From: Acidipropionibacterium virtanenii
Lineage (GTDB): Bacteria > Actinomycetota > Actinomycetes > Propionibacteriales > Propionibacteriaceae
Reading direction: 5' to 3'
DNA: 64,000 nucleotides
Assembly (NCBI RefSeq): GCF_003325455.1
Contig: NZ_CP025198.1
Location: forward strand, 1,798,001-1,862,000
Position numbers and translations under genes: made by a program. Below, in pieces: positions 23,320-33,300 of this stretch. Under the pieces are notes generated by a model. That model was not told the origin of the DNA, did not search any database, and was given only the letters and a program-made list of their open reading frames with translations. Numbering within the stretch: the stretch's first letter is position 1; each line of letters begins with the position of its first letter.

Positions 23320-23355
23320 CATCGCCCCCTCCCACTTCAGGTTATAGGCCATCGG

Positions 23356-23375
23356 GGGGCTTGCCGCAAGGCCCC
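23356..23375 (+). promoter_or_regulatory. Rifamycin-associated element (RAE) upstream of helR
   Basis: GGGGCTTGCCGCAAGGCCCC is an imperfect palindrome 68-87 nt before the helR start. It matches, with one difference from my memory of the consensus, the RAE found upstream of rifamycin-inactivating genes and helR in actinobacteria. It predicts induction by rifamycins. The short region up to 23442 also holds a GCCTGC/GCAGGC repeat. Confidence 0.8.
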
Positions 23376-23442
23376 GGTCGGGGCGCACAATTGCCGCCTG
23401 CCCGCAGGCAGATGCCCTTTCCTGGACGGGAGACCAGCGCCC

Positions 23443-25587
23443 ATGCACCCAGCCGACCACTTCAACCTGCCTCCACATTCCGCCAAGGCCGATCCCGCTC
23501 TCATCGACGCCGACCTCGCCCGCTTCGAGGCCATCGCCACCGCCATCGACGCCCAGCTGCGCACCCTGGCCGCCCAGCGCGAGGCGGCTCTGTCCGACAC
23601 CTCCCGGACCGGTCGGTCCGCCTCGGACCGCGATCAGGAGGTGCGCCGCCTCAACTCCCGGATCCGGATGCTGCGCGCCGTCGGCCCGCAGATCTGCCTG
23701 GGACGGATGGATCCGGCCGGAGCCGGTGAACCCGTCTACATCGGCCGGATCGGCCTGAGCGACGACGCCGACCGGCGCCTGCTGGTCGACTGGCGCACCC
23801 CGGCCGCCAGGCCCTTCTTCGCCGCCACCGCCGCCGACCCGATGGGCCTGTCCGGACGGCGCCGGTTCCGCTGGCGCGACGGCCGCGTCATCGACTACTG
23901 GGACGAGGCCCTTGTGCCCGGCGCCGCGACCGGTCCGGCGACGCTGGACGCCGAGTCGGCCTTCATCGCCTCCCTGGCCGCCAGCCGCTCACCCCGCATG
24001 CCCGACGTCCTGGCCACCATCCGCGCCGACCAGGACGCCGCGGTGCGCGCCGACGCGCGCCGGCCCCTGATCGTCGAGGGAGGTCCCGGCACCGGCAAGA
24101 CGGTGGTGGCCCTGCACCGCGCCGCCTACCTGGTGCATGCCGATCCCCGCCTGGACGGGCGGGGCGGGGGAGTGCTGCTCATCGGCCCGCACCCCGGATA
24201 CCTGGCCTACACCGCCGACGTGCTGCCCGACCTGGGCGAGGACGGGGCCCGCATCGCGACCCTGGCCGATCTGGTGCCGGTCGCCGACGTCGTGACCGAG
24301 GAGAATCCCGCCGTGGCCCGCCTCAAGCTCGACGCCCGGATGGCCGGGGCGATCGAACCGGCCGTCGGCCTCTACGAGGAACCCCCGACGCAGGAGTTGT
24401 CTCTTGACACCGCCTGGGGCCGGCTGGAGGTGAGCGCAGCGGCATGGGCCGAGGCCTTCGCCTCGGCCGAACCGGGAACACCGCACAACGAGTCCCGAGA
24501 CCCGATCTGGCACGAACTCATCGACATCCTCGCGGACCGTGCCGAGGACCTCGAGGCACCGGAGGATCAGCTGCGCCGGGTGCTGTACAGCGACGAGGAG
24601 CTGCGCTCGGTCTTCTCCCGGGCCTGGCCGATCCTCAAACCCGAGGAGCTGGTGGCCGACCTGTGGGAGGTGCCCGCCTACCTGCACCGCTGCGCCCCCT
24701 GGCTGACCCCCGACCAGGCGGCCATGCTGCGCCGGGACCCCTCGCACCCGCCGACCACCGCCGACCTGCCACTGCTGGACGCCGCGCGACGGCGTCTGGG
24801 AGACCCCCGCGCCGGGGCCGCCGCCAGACGCCGGGCCGGCGCACTCGCCGAGCAGCGCCGCTACATGGACGACGTCGTCACCGGCATCCTCGACGCCGAC
24901 GACGACCCCGACTCCAGCCTCGCCATGCTGCGCGGCGCCGACCTGCGACAGGTGCTCCTGGACATCGACGCCGTCGCGGATGCGGACCGCGACCCCTTGG
25001 CGGGCCCCTTCGCCCACATCATCGTCGACGAGGCCCAGGAACTCGCCGACGCGCACTGGCAGATGCTCATCCGACGCTGCCCCTCGCTGTCCTTCACCAT
25101 CGTCGGCGATCGCGCCCAGGCCCGCGAGGGCTTCCCCGAGAGTTGGGAGGAGCGCCTGTCGAGGCTGGGATTCCACGACATGTCGCGGGTGAGCCTGTCG
25201 GTGAACTACCGCACCCCGGCCGAGGTGATGGAGGCCGCCGAACCCGTGATCCACGCCGGGCTGCCCGACGCCGCCGTGCCCACCTCAGTGCGCTCCTCGG
25301 GGCTGCCCGTCCGGCACGGCAGGATTGACGACCTCGACCGGATCGTCGCGGACTGGCTGGCGGCCCACCCCGAGGGCATCGCCGCGGTGATCGGCGCTCC
25401 CGGCTTCGATCCGGGGTACGAGGCGGCGCCGAGGGTGCGGTCGTTGAGCCCGGTCAAGGCCAAGGGCCTCGAGTTCGACCTGGTGGTGCTGGTGGATCCC
25501 GAGCAGTTCGGCGCCGGGATCACCGGAGCCGTGGACCGCTACGTCGCGATGACCCGGACGACGTCCCAGCTTGTGATCCTGGCCTGA
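23443..25587 (+). CDS. helR: RNA polymerase recycling ATPase HelR (HelD-like)
   Basis: UvrD/HelD-like superfamily 1 ATPase of 714 residues that removes stalled RNA polymerase from DNA; HelR members displace rifamycins and give tolerance. The N-terminus (KADPALIDADLARFEAIA) forms the coiled-coil arm that enters the polymerase secondary channel. YIGRIGLSDD and DWRTPAARPFF are HelD-family signatures. Walker A is GGPGTGKTVVALHRAAYL (about residue 212) and the DEXX box is IIVDEAQELAD. The C-terminal RecA domain has SPVKAKGLEFDLVVLVDPE and YVAMTRTTSQL. The start has a GGACGGGAG site upstream. The RAE in front of it supports the HelR rather than generic HelD name. Confidence 0.9.
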   Translation: MHPADHFNLPPHSAKADPALIDADLARFEAIATAIDAQLRTLAAQREAALSDTSRTGRSASDRDQEVRRLNSRIRMLRAVGPQICLGRMDPAGAGEPVYIGRIGLSDDADRRLLVDWRTPAARPFFAATAADPMGLSGRRRFRWRDGRVIDYWDEALVPGAATGPATLDAESAFIASLAASRSPRMPDVLATIRADQDAAVRADARRPLIVEGGPGTGKTVVALHRAAYLVHADPRLDGRGGGVLLIGPHPGYLAYTADVLPDLGEDGARIATLADLVPVADVVTEENPAVARLKLDARMAGAIEPAVGLYEEPPTQELSLDTAWGRLEVSAAAWAEAFASAEPGTPHNESRDPIWHELIDILADRAEDLEAPEDQLRRVLYSDEELRSVFSRAWPILKPEELVADLWEVPAYLHRCAPWLTPDQAAMLRRDPSHPPTTADLPLLDAARRRLGDPRAGAAARRRAGALAEQRRYMDDVVTGILDADDDPDSSLAMLRGADLRQVLLDIDAVADADRDPLAGPFAHIIVDEAQELADAHWQMLIRRCPSLSFTIVGDRAQAREGFPESWEERLSRLGFHDMSRVSLSVNYRTPAEVMEAAEPVIHAGLPDAAVPTSVRSSGLPVRHGRIDDLDRIVADWLAAHPEGIAAVIGAPGFDPGYEAAPRVRSLSPVKAKGLEFDLVVLVDPEQFGAGITGAVDRYVAMTRTTSQLVILA

Positions 25588-25638
25588 CAGGTAGCCTGTG
25601 AGTCAGCAGAGAGTCTCCAACAACGAGAAGGAGCAATC

Positions 25639-26064
25639 ATGCCGAAACCCACCACGAGCGCCGCGAGGACCCACTGGAGCGGAAGCCTTTTCGAAGGATC
25701 GGGAAGCACCGAACTGGCGACCTCCGGGGTCGCCACCTTCGATATGAAATGGGCGAAGAGGGAAGAGGCCGGGAAGGGCACCACGAACCCGGAGGAGCTG
25801 CTGGGCGCGTCCCTGGCGACCTGCTACTCGATGGCGCTGAGCAATGCGCTGAGCGAGGACGGCCACGAGCCCTCCTCGATCGACACGACCGCCGAGGTGA
25901 CCTTCGTCGCCGGGAAGGGCATCACCGGGATCGCACTGCACGTGACCGGCGACGTCCCGGGCCTGGACGCGGCCGGGTTCAAGGAGAAGGCCGAGTGGGC
26001 GAAGGACAACTGCCCCATCTCCCAGGCCCTCAAGGCGGTGCCCAAGATCCTGGTGATCGGCTGA
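25639..26064 (+). CDS. OsmC family peroxiredoxin
   Basis: OsmC/Ohr-type thiol peroxidase of 141 residues that reduces organic hydroperoxides. The two redox cysteines are in GASLATCYSMALSNAL (about residue 60) and AKDNCPISQAL. The order TNPEELLGASLATCYSMAL fits OsmC rather than Ohr. Ribosome site GAAGGAG lies 6 nt before the ATG. A TAGCCT hexamer about 47 nt upstream could be its -10, giving a leadered mRNA. Confidence 0.92.
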   Translation: MPKPTTSAARTHWSGSLFEGSGSTELATSGVATFDMKWAKREEAGKGTTNPEELLGASLATCYSMALSNALSEDGHEPSSIDTTAEVTFVAGKGITGIALHVTGDVPGLDAAGFKEKAEWAKDNCPISQALKAVPKILVIG

Positions 26065-26089
26065 GAGCAGACGCCGCGGCCATCGCCAG

Positions 26090-26899
26090 GTGATCGCGGC
26101 GTGGAAGGCTGGGAGAGTGCGAATCCTGTCTCCCGGCCACGGCGAACCCAGACGTCCCTTCGGTCCCAGAGATCCGGGGGACGCCTGGGTCGTCGCCGAC
26201 TCGGGGCAGAAGTACTGGGGCAGATTCGGGGCCGCCGGCCTGCTGGCCGTCGATCCGCGGCGCGGCGTGCTGCTCCAGCACCGGGTCGGATGGAGCCACT
26301 ACGGCGGCACCTGGGGAATTCCAGGCGGGGCGCGCCACCAGGGCGAATCGGCCTTCGCGGGGGCGCTGCGGGAGTCGGGGGAGGAGGCTGGCGTGCCGCG
26401 CGACGCGGTGCGCCCGAGGCTGATGAGCGTCCTCGACAAGCAGGTGTGGACCTATTCAACGCTGGTGGCAGACGTCATCGAACCCTTCGAACCGGTGATC
26501 TCGGACCGGGAGAGCCTGGGGCTGCGATGGGTGCCGCTCGACGAGGTGGACGGCTACGAGCTGCACCCGGGCTTCGCCGGCTCCTGGCCCAGACTGAGGG
26601 CACTGCTGGAGGTGAGGCCGGTGCTGATGGTCGATGTCTCCAGCGTCACCGACAAGGATCTCATTGAGGCCGTCGAACGGGCGGGCGTGCCGGCTGGCGA
26701 GCTGGGGCTCCAGGAGGAGCGGTGGTTCCCCGAGATCGTGCGAGTGGCCGATCCGCAGGAGGCCCTCGCCCGGGGGCTCGTCGAGGCGGCGCGCAACCCG
26801 TATCTGACGGTGGTCGGCGACGACGAGGCGGCCGGTGCCCAGCTGGTCGAGGCCGGTGCACGGGTCAATCCTGGAGAGTGGTTCGGCAGCTGGCTGTGA
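26090..26899 (+). CDS. NUDIX hydrolase with an unrecognised C-terminal domain
   Basis: Residues 1-165 form a NUDIX domain with a complete box (GGARHQGES, then RESGEEAGV, about residues 82-105), expected to hydrolyse a nucleoside-diphosphate derivative with Mg2+. GLRWVPLDEVDGYELHPGFA follows. The last 90 residues (from RPVLMVDVSSVTD) alternate predicted strands and helices and match no family I recognise; they are not a copy of the NUDIX fold. GTG 26090 lacks a clear ribosome site; GTG 26117 (VRILSPGHGEP) is in frame and may be the real start. Substrate unknown. Confidence 0.85.
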   Translation: MIAAWKAGRVRILSPGHGEPRRPFGPRDPGDAWVVADSGQKYWGRFGAAGLLAVDPRRGVLLQHRVGWSHYGGTWGIPGGARHQGESAFAGALRESGEEAGVPRDAVRPRLMSVLDKQVWTYSTLVADVIEPFEPVISDRESLGLRWVPLDEVDGYELHPGFAGSWPRLRALLEVRPVLMVDVSSVTDKDLIEAVERAGVPAGELGLQEERWFPEIVRVADPQEALARGLVEAARNPYLTVVGDDEAAGAQLVEAGARVNPGEWFGSWL

Positions 26900-26971
26900 G
26901 ACGCCGCCTCCGGTTTGTACCCTGACGGCGGGTTACGCTAGTGTTCTTTCTCGGGTCGCAGCGCGGCCCAT

Positions 26972-27045
26972 CGGGCTGTAGCGCAGCTTGGTAGCGCACC
27001 TGACTGGGGGTCAGGGGGTCGCAGGTTCAAATCCTGTCAGCCCGA
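26972..27045 (+). tRNA. tRNA-Pro (anticodon GGG)
   Basis: Complete cloverleaf: acceptor CGGGCTG / CAGCCCG, D-arm GCGC..GCGC with TTGGTA loop, anticodon stem CCTGA/TCAGG with loop CTGGGGG (anticodon GGG), T-arm with GGTTCAAAT, discriminator A. CCA is not encoded. It is the boundary between the housekeeping block and the DISARM island. Confidence 0.96.
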
Positions 27046-27050
27046 CAGAT

Positions 27051-27088
27051 ACGGAGCCTTTCGCAGAAATGCGGGAGGCTCCGTTTGT
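27051..27088 (+). terminator. Intrinsic terminator of tRNA-Pro
   Basis: A 9-bp stem ACGGAGCCT / AGGCTCCGT is extended by an inner CGCA/TGCG stem capped by a GAAA tetraloop and followed by TTGT. It lies 5 nt after the tRNA. Confidence 0.85.
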
Positions 27089-27122
27089 GGTTGAGCGCCT
27101 GTCAATGCGGGTCGATTGAGAC

Positions 27123-27165
27123 CAGTTGAATCTGCTTTGGACCCAGCTGCCGCAATTTCGAATCG
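27123..27165 (+). other. Inverted and direct repeats upstream of drmD
   Basis: The gap between the tRNA terminator and drmD contains CCGCAA and TTGCGG as an inverted repeat around a 10-nt spacer, and the near-direct repeat ACCCAGCTG / GTCCAGCTG at its edges. The position 30-80 nt before the drmD -10 suggests a regulator site. Confidence 0.4.
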
Positions 27166-27192
27166 TTGCGGGTCCAGCTGTGATCGTCACGA

Positions 27193-27198
27193 TATGGT
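27193..27198 (+). promoter_or_regulatory. -10 element of drmD
   Basis: TATGGT, 6 nt before the GTG at 27205; the DISARM operon would start as a leaderless mRNA. Confidence 0.4.
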
Positions 27199-27204
27199 CA
27201 GCCT

Positions 27205-30200
27205 GTGACAGATATTGAGACCGTCGCGGATTCCGAGGTCAAGGATCGCATCGGAGTGAACGAGATCCCGCCGCTTCCGGAGCCGGGCCAGGTTGTTGAG
27301 GTTCGTGGCTCTACGTGGGCGGTCACGAATGTGCAGGCACAGGGTCTTCCGCGCAGTCCAGCCGATGAGGCTACCGCGGAACTCTCCCACGTCGTTGATC
27401 TTCAATCGCTGGACGAGGACCGACTGGGCGAGCAGCTGTCGGTGGTCTGGGAGCTTGAGGTAGGGCAGTCGGTCAGCCCGGCCCAGGGCCTGCCCCAGAC
27501 CATTCACCCGGGTCAGTTCGATGACCCGACGGCCCTTGTCGGCTTCGTCGACGCGATGCGGTGGGGTGCTGTGACCAGCGCCGACCCGAATAAGTACCAG
27601 GCTCCGTTCTGGTCGGGTGCCAATGTCGAGGCGTATCAGCTCGAACCACTTCGCCGGGCGCTGAGCGCCCCACGTACGAACCTGCTGTTGGCTGATGACG
27701 TCGGCCTGGGCAAGACCATCGAGGCCGGCCTGGTGATCCAGGAGCTGCTTCTGAGACATCGAGCCCGTACGGCGATCATCGTGTGCCCACCAAGCCTGGC
27801 CCTGAAGTGGCAGGACGAGATGCGCGACAAATTCGGTCTCGGCTTCACGATCGTGAACAGCGAGCTGATGGCCCAGATCCGTCGCACCCACGGGCTTCAT
27901 GCCAACCCGTTCCAGATGTTCCCGCGAGTGATCGTCAGCATGGCCTGGCTCCCGCAGGCCCGTGCACAGCGCATGCTCCGCGATGTCTATGCCCAGGCGA
28001 GCAACCCGAAAGTGGCCAAGCGGTTCGCGTTCGACATCCTCGTGGTGGACGAGGCGCATCACGTGGCGCCGGCAAGTCCGTCGGCAGTCGCCGGTGGTCG
28101 GGGATACGCGGTCGATACCCAGCGGACGGTCGCGGTGCGGCAGCTGGCTGACAAATGCGAACACCGCCTGTTCCTCTCGGCGACACCGCACAACGGTCAC
28201 CCAGAGTCGTTCACGGCGCTGCTGGAGATGATCGACTCTCGGCGGTTCTCTCGCGGTGCCCTGCTCGACTCGCGAGCGCTGAAGGATGTCACTGTCCGCC
28301 GCCTCAAGAGCGATCTTGCCGACAAGGGCTTCAAGGAGCGGGTGGTGTCGGCACTGCCATTCACCCCTTCGTCGGAGGAGCAGGAGATGTTCGCACTGCT
28401 TGACGACATCGTGGTGAAGAGCGCCAAACTGAATGGGACCCGGCCAAGTGGTGACATCGTGACGATGCTGCTGAAGAAGCGCTTTCTATCCAGTCCGTAC
28501 GCGTTCGGTCAGACCCTCAGCCGCTACGTCAGCTCCAGAGGCGGACGTGGCTTGGGCGACGACGACTACGACGACATCTTCGGGGAAGGACAGGCTGACG
28601 AGGAAGAGGGTCTGTGGGAGCAGGACGAGGCTGAACGACTTCGGGAGTCGAAGGGCTTGGACCCACTGAGCGCCGCTCAGCCGGGCCAGTTGGAGACGTT
28701 GACGTCTTGGGCCCTCGGCTACGAGAGCCGTCCCGACTCGAAGCTCGAGCAACTCCTCACGTTCCTTGATGGAATGTGCCGCCCTGATGGCAAGCACTGG
28801 AGCAATGAGCGAGTGGTGGTGTTCACGGAGTATGCGCACACCGTCGACTGGCTCGAGCGTGTGCTGCGGCAACGCGGTTACGACCACGTTCTCGCCGTCA
28901 TCCAAGGTTCCACCTCCCCGGAGGATCGGGAGCTCATCCGCGCCCGGTTCACAGAAGACCCGGCCAAGGAGTGCGTTCGCGTCCTGCTGGCCACCGATGC
29001 AGCTGGCGAGGGTATCGATCTGCAGAACTATTGCCATCGTCTGGTGAACTTCGACGTGCCGTTCAACCCGTCCCGGCTCGAGCAGCGCATCGGCCGAATT
29101 GACCGTTACGGCCAAGGGCACGAGCCGCAGGTCTTCCACTTCACCCCGGATGCCGGGTCGTCGACGTACGCCGCAGATTCGTCATTCATGGCACAGATAG
29201 CTCGGAAGGTCGCCAACGTCGAGCAGGACCTCGGTTCGGTGAACCAGGTCATCGGGGACGAGATCCAGCAGCACTTCGCCAGACGTGCTCCGGTTCGGAC
29301 AAAGGCCAAGGGCGTGGACGCGAACCAGGCGATCAACTCCGCCCTCGCCGGAGGGATGGAGCTCAATGCCAGCCTGACCCGGCTTGAACAGGGGCACTCC
29401 CAGTCGCGGGTCGAGATGCATCTGGAGCCGACGAACTTGCGTCGCGTGGTCGACACCGCCTTGCGCATCAACCACCAAGCGACCCTGATTCCGAACTACG
29501 AGTTCGCGCAGGACACCGGTGCGGAGGTGTTCGACGTCCCGACACTGTCACCGGGCTGGTACGCGACATTGAAGGGACTCGACACGCGCCTCAACCCGGG
29601 AGTCGTTCGACCGATCACCTTTGCCCCGGAGGCTGTCGAAGGACGCAACGACCTTGTCTATGTCCACCTCGGACACCCCATCGTCCAGAAGGCTCAGCGA
29701 CTGTTGCGTCAGTCGCTGTGGAGTGTGGACTCTCCACTCAACCGGGTGACAGCTGTCGTTGTGAACGATCTTGCCGAGTCATTCGTCGCCGCGGTCACCC
29801 GCATGGTGCTCGTCGGTCGAGGCGGTGTCCGGCTCCATGAGGATGTCTTCCTCGCAGGTGTGCGCTTGCACGGTCGTCGCGCCATGGCGGAGGAGAAGGC
29901 CGAGAACGCTCTCGACCAAGCGCTCGACAAGGAGAACCTCTTGCTGGCCAGTGAGGGTGTCCGTGACCAGTTGTGCAACTTGTGGAACGGCGAGGACGCG
30001 CCCTTGCGCGCACGGTTGGAGGAGTCCATGCGGGCCCGGGCGGATCGCCGCTACGAGGCGGTCCGGGAACAGCTGGAGCGGCGGCTGGAAGCTGATTCCC
30101 AGCGGGCTCGGGACATCTTCGCGGCATTCCGCACCAACCTGCATGAGTCTCTGGCGCAATTGCGCCAGGTAGAGGACGAGCAGGCCGCGATGCTGCTGCC

Positions 30201-30390
30201 GGATGATCAGCAACGCCAGCGTCGGCGAGACATCGATTCGATGGAGCGACGGCTCGACGAATTGGACGACGAGGAGGCGCGCGAGTTGTCCGCGATTGCA
30301 GAACGGTACATCGATGTGAAGCCGCACACGACGGCGGCCGCGGTCGTGTTCGCACTCACCCCCGAAGATGCGAAAGGATTGAGCGACTGA
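27205..30390 (+). CDS. drmD: DISARM protein DrmD, SNF2-like helicase
   Basis: SNF2/RapA-type superfamily 2 ATPase of 1061 residues, first gene of a class 1 DISARM anti-phage system. Walker A is LLADDVGLGKTIEAGLVIQE (about residue 161), Walker B DILVVDEAHHVAP (about 277) and motif III FLSATPHNGHPESF. The second RecA domain has VVVFTEYAHTVDWLE, ATDAAGEGIDLQNYCHRLVN and QRIGRIDRYGQ. A long charged C-terminal region with coiled-coil character (about residues 880-1030) follows. In class 1 DISARM, DrmD accompanies the adenine methylase DrmMI. The gene begins with GTG and no ribosome site, consistent with leaderless transcription. It overlaps drmMI by one base (TGATG). Confidence 0.9.
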   Translation: MTDIETVADSEVKDRIGVNEIPPLPEPGQVVEVRGSTWAVTNVQAQGLPRSPADEATAELSHVVDLQSLDEDRLGEQLSVVWELEVGQSVSPAQGLPQTIHPGQFDDPTALVGFVDAMRWGAVTSADPNKYQAPFWSGANVEAYQLEPLRRALSAPRTNLLLADDVGLGKTIEAGLVIQELLLRHRARTAIIVCPPSLALKWQDEMRDKFGLGFTIVNSELMAQIRRTHGLHANPFQMFPRVIVSMAWLPQARAQRMLRDVYAQASNPKVAKRFAFDILVVDEAHHVAPASPSAVAGGRGYAVDTQRTVAVRQLADKCEHRLFLSATPHNGHPESFTALLEMIDSRRFSRGALLDSRALKDVTVRRLKSDLADKGFKERVVSALPFTPSSEEQEMFALLDDIVVKSAKLNGTRPSGDIVTMLLKKRFLSSPYAFGQTLSRYVSSRGGRGLGDDDYDDIFGEGQADEEEGLWEQDEAERLRESKGLDPLSAAQPGQLETLTSWALGYESRPDSKLEQLLTFLDGMCRPDGKHWSNERVVVFTEYAHTVDWLERVLRQRGYDHVLAVIQGSTSPEDRELIRARFTEDPAKECVRVLLATDAAGEGIDLQNYCHRLVNFDVPFNPSRLEQRIGRIDRYGQGHEPQVFHFTPDAGSSTYAADSSFMAQIARKVANVEQDLGSVNQVIGDEIQQHFARRAPVRTKAKGVDANQAINSALAGGMELNASLTRLEQGHSQSRVEMHLEPTNLRRVVDTALRINHQATLIPNYEFAQDTGAEVFDVPTLSPGWYATLKGLDTRLNPGVVRPITFAPEAVEGRNDLVYVHLGHPIVQKAQRLLRQSLWSVDSPLNRVTAVVVNDLAESFVAAVTRMVLVGRGGVRLHEDVFLAGVRLHGRRAMAEEKAENALDQALDKENLLLASEGVRDQLCNLWNGEDAPLRARLEESMRARADRRYEAVREQLERRLEADSQRARDIFAAFRTNLHESLAQLRQVEDEQAAMLLPDDQQRQRRRDIDSMERRLDELDDEEARELSAIAERYIDVKPHTTAAAVVFALTPEDAKGLSD

Positions 30391-33300
30391 TGGTACGGGC
30401 AGCACACAGGAATCTCCGCGCGCCAAGCGCAGTGCAGATGCACCGTCAGTGGCTCGAGCTGGTTGACACCGAAGGACCATTTCTTGCCATCCCGCCGCTG
30501 AAGCGTGTCTGGCCGACCGGCATTCCTGACTTTCGGAGCACGCACCCTGACCGCTTCGAGGCGCTCACTTCCGCCCACAAGGAATTCGTCCGGGCGTGGG
30601 ATAGCTTCGACCGCGATCCGGAAGGCGATGGCCGCCTCGACGCATACCGTGTGACCCGCGACGAATGGATCGAGACGCTCCTGCGTGATGTCATCAGGTG
30701 GGACGACTCGCTCGTCTTGCAACCGACACCAGCGATCCAGGTGAAGTCGCCGAACCGGAGCGTGACTGTGACGGCGCAGGCATCACTATCTGGAGCAGAC
30801 GGGATGGCGGCCGTGGTCCTCGTCGTCGACCCGACAGACTCTCTGCGTCAGACCCCCAATGATCTGTGGGCTGCCACCCCGATCGACCGATGCGAAGCGC
30901 TCCTGCGAGAGAACCAGGTCGAGATCGGCATTGTCACCGACGGCCGCTGGTGGGGTCTGGTCTGTGCGGCTGCAGGACGTATGGCCGCCTCCGGGATCGT
31001 CGATGCCCTCACCTGGGTTGAGGAACCGCGAACCAGAGACGCATTCCTCGCGCTCCTGGGGCGTCAGTACCTCATCGGAGGCGAGCCGGACGAACGGCTT
31101 CCGAAGCTTTTCGCTGACTCAGTTGCCGAGTCCGAAGAGATCACCGAGGCTCTGGGCGCCCAGGTGCGACGGGCCGTTGAACTGCTGATCCAGTCCTTCT
31201 CCGAATCAGCAGCCGATGCGAAACGCCGTGGCATGCCCAGTCCGCTACCGGGTCGAACCCATGACATATATGAGGCAGCAGTCACCGTGATGATGCGTAC
31301 GGTGTTCCTGCTGTTCGCCGAGGAACGCGGCCTGCTGCCCGCCGGAGAACTGTTTGAGCAGGGCTACGGTATGGCCGGCGTCCTCGACAAGCTCGCCTCC
31401 CGAGAGATCAACGAAGGGGAGGAGTCGCTCGACGCCACCTCCCGCGCCTGGCACCGCCTGCTCTCCACCAGCCGCGCGCTTTTCGCCGGTGCCTCCTTCG
31501 AGAACCTGCGCATGCCGGCCTATGGTGGCTCGCTGTTCGACCCCGACCGGTTCCCGTTTCTCACTGCGACGACTGAGCAGGGCAGCCTGGCTGTCACGGT
31601 TCCCGATCGGGTGATGCTGCATATCCTGCGGTCGGTCCAGATTGCACACGTCAAAGGTGAAGCCCGCCGGATCTCTTTTCGAGACATCGACGTGGAGCAG
31701 ATCGGCTACATCTACGAGGGCCTCCTCGGTTACACATGCACGACCGTCGACGAGACCTACCTTGGGCTGCTCGGCAAGAGTGGCTCAGAACCTGAGATCC
31801 CGCTCGCCGAGCTTGAAGCACTGGCAGGTGCCAACCCGGATCCCAAGAAGCTCGCAGCTGCTATCCGGGAGTGGGTGAAGACTGATCAACCATCGGCGAC
31901 ACCATCGTCGAGCTCAGCCATTGCGAAGGCCATCAAAGCTGAACCTGATGCCACTGCCGTCAGTGCGCTCACCCAGGTGGTGGGGGACGACTACGAGCTG
32001 CGAGACCGCATCAAACCATGGCTTGGACTGATACGGAGAGACCTCCGACAGTACCCGTTCGTGGTCCCGGCAGGCGGTCTGCTGGTGAAGGAGACCCCGT
32101 CCCGAAAGAACTCCGGTGCCCACTACACGCCGCGCTCACTCGCCGAAGAAGTGGTGCTCCATGCTCTCCAGCCCCTGTGCTACGCACCTGGCCCGCATCA
32201 GACCGCAGACGAGTCGGCCTGGAAGCTGAAGTCTTCGGACGAGTTGCTCGAGCTGAAGGTGGCCGACATCGCATGCGGCTCCGGAGCCTTCTTGGTGGCG
32301 GCAGCCCGCTACCTCGCCGACCGGGTCGTCGAGGCGTGGATCAGCGAGGACCCGGCCAACACTCAGCGGAAAAACCTCCGAACGCGCGCCATCCGACAGG
32401 TGGTCTCGAGTTGCCTGTACGGCGCCGACATCAATGACATGGCCGTCGAGATGTGCAAGCTGTCGCTCTGGCTGGTGTCCCTGGACCCCAACCTGCCGTT
32501 CTCCTTCGTTGATGACAAGGTGTTTCTCGGCAACTCCCTCCTCGGACTCACAGACTTCAAACAGCTGCGGTCGCTTCACATCGACCCATTGAAGGCACCC
32601 AGCCAACACATGTTCGACATGTTCGACGTGGACGTGGACTCGATCATCAACCGCGCAGTCACCTTGCGCGAGAATCTCGCCTCGCCGGTCGACGACGCCG
32701 ACCCGGTCCGTTCGAACTCCGCCAAACGACGTCAACTCAAGCAGTTGCGCGATGTCACGGCTGATCTGCGTAAGCTCGCAGACGGTGTCATCGCAGTAGG
32801 TCTCCCGCTTGGTGGAAAGCCGGGGCGCGCGCTCGACGCCGCCTACCAGGACCTTCGCGTCGCCGCCAAACGGGCCTACCCCGGACCTCATGGAGAGACG
32901 GCTGATTCGAGCTGGCTGGACACCACGATCGACAACGGCCTGACGCCCAGCGTCGACACGGACTACCGACGCTGGCAACCCCTGCACTGGGTGATCGAAG
33001 CGGCCGATGTGATGGTGGGCCATGGTGGGTTCGACGCCATCATCGGCAACCCGCCTTTCCTCGGTGGTCAGAAGCTCACGGGCGCTATGGGGACGTCGGT
33101 GCGGGACTGGTTTGTGAATGTGTTGGCGGATGGACGTCGCGGGAGTGCGGATCTCGTCGCCTACTTCTTCTTGCGTGCGACCTCACTCTTGCAGAGGAAT
33201 GGCACCCTCGGTCTGATCGCGACCAACACCGTGGCTCAGGGCGACACCCGGGAGGTCGGGCTGGACGCGATGGTCGCCGACGGGTTCACGATCACGAGGG

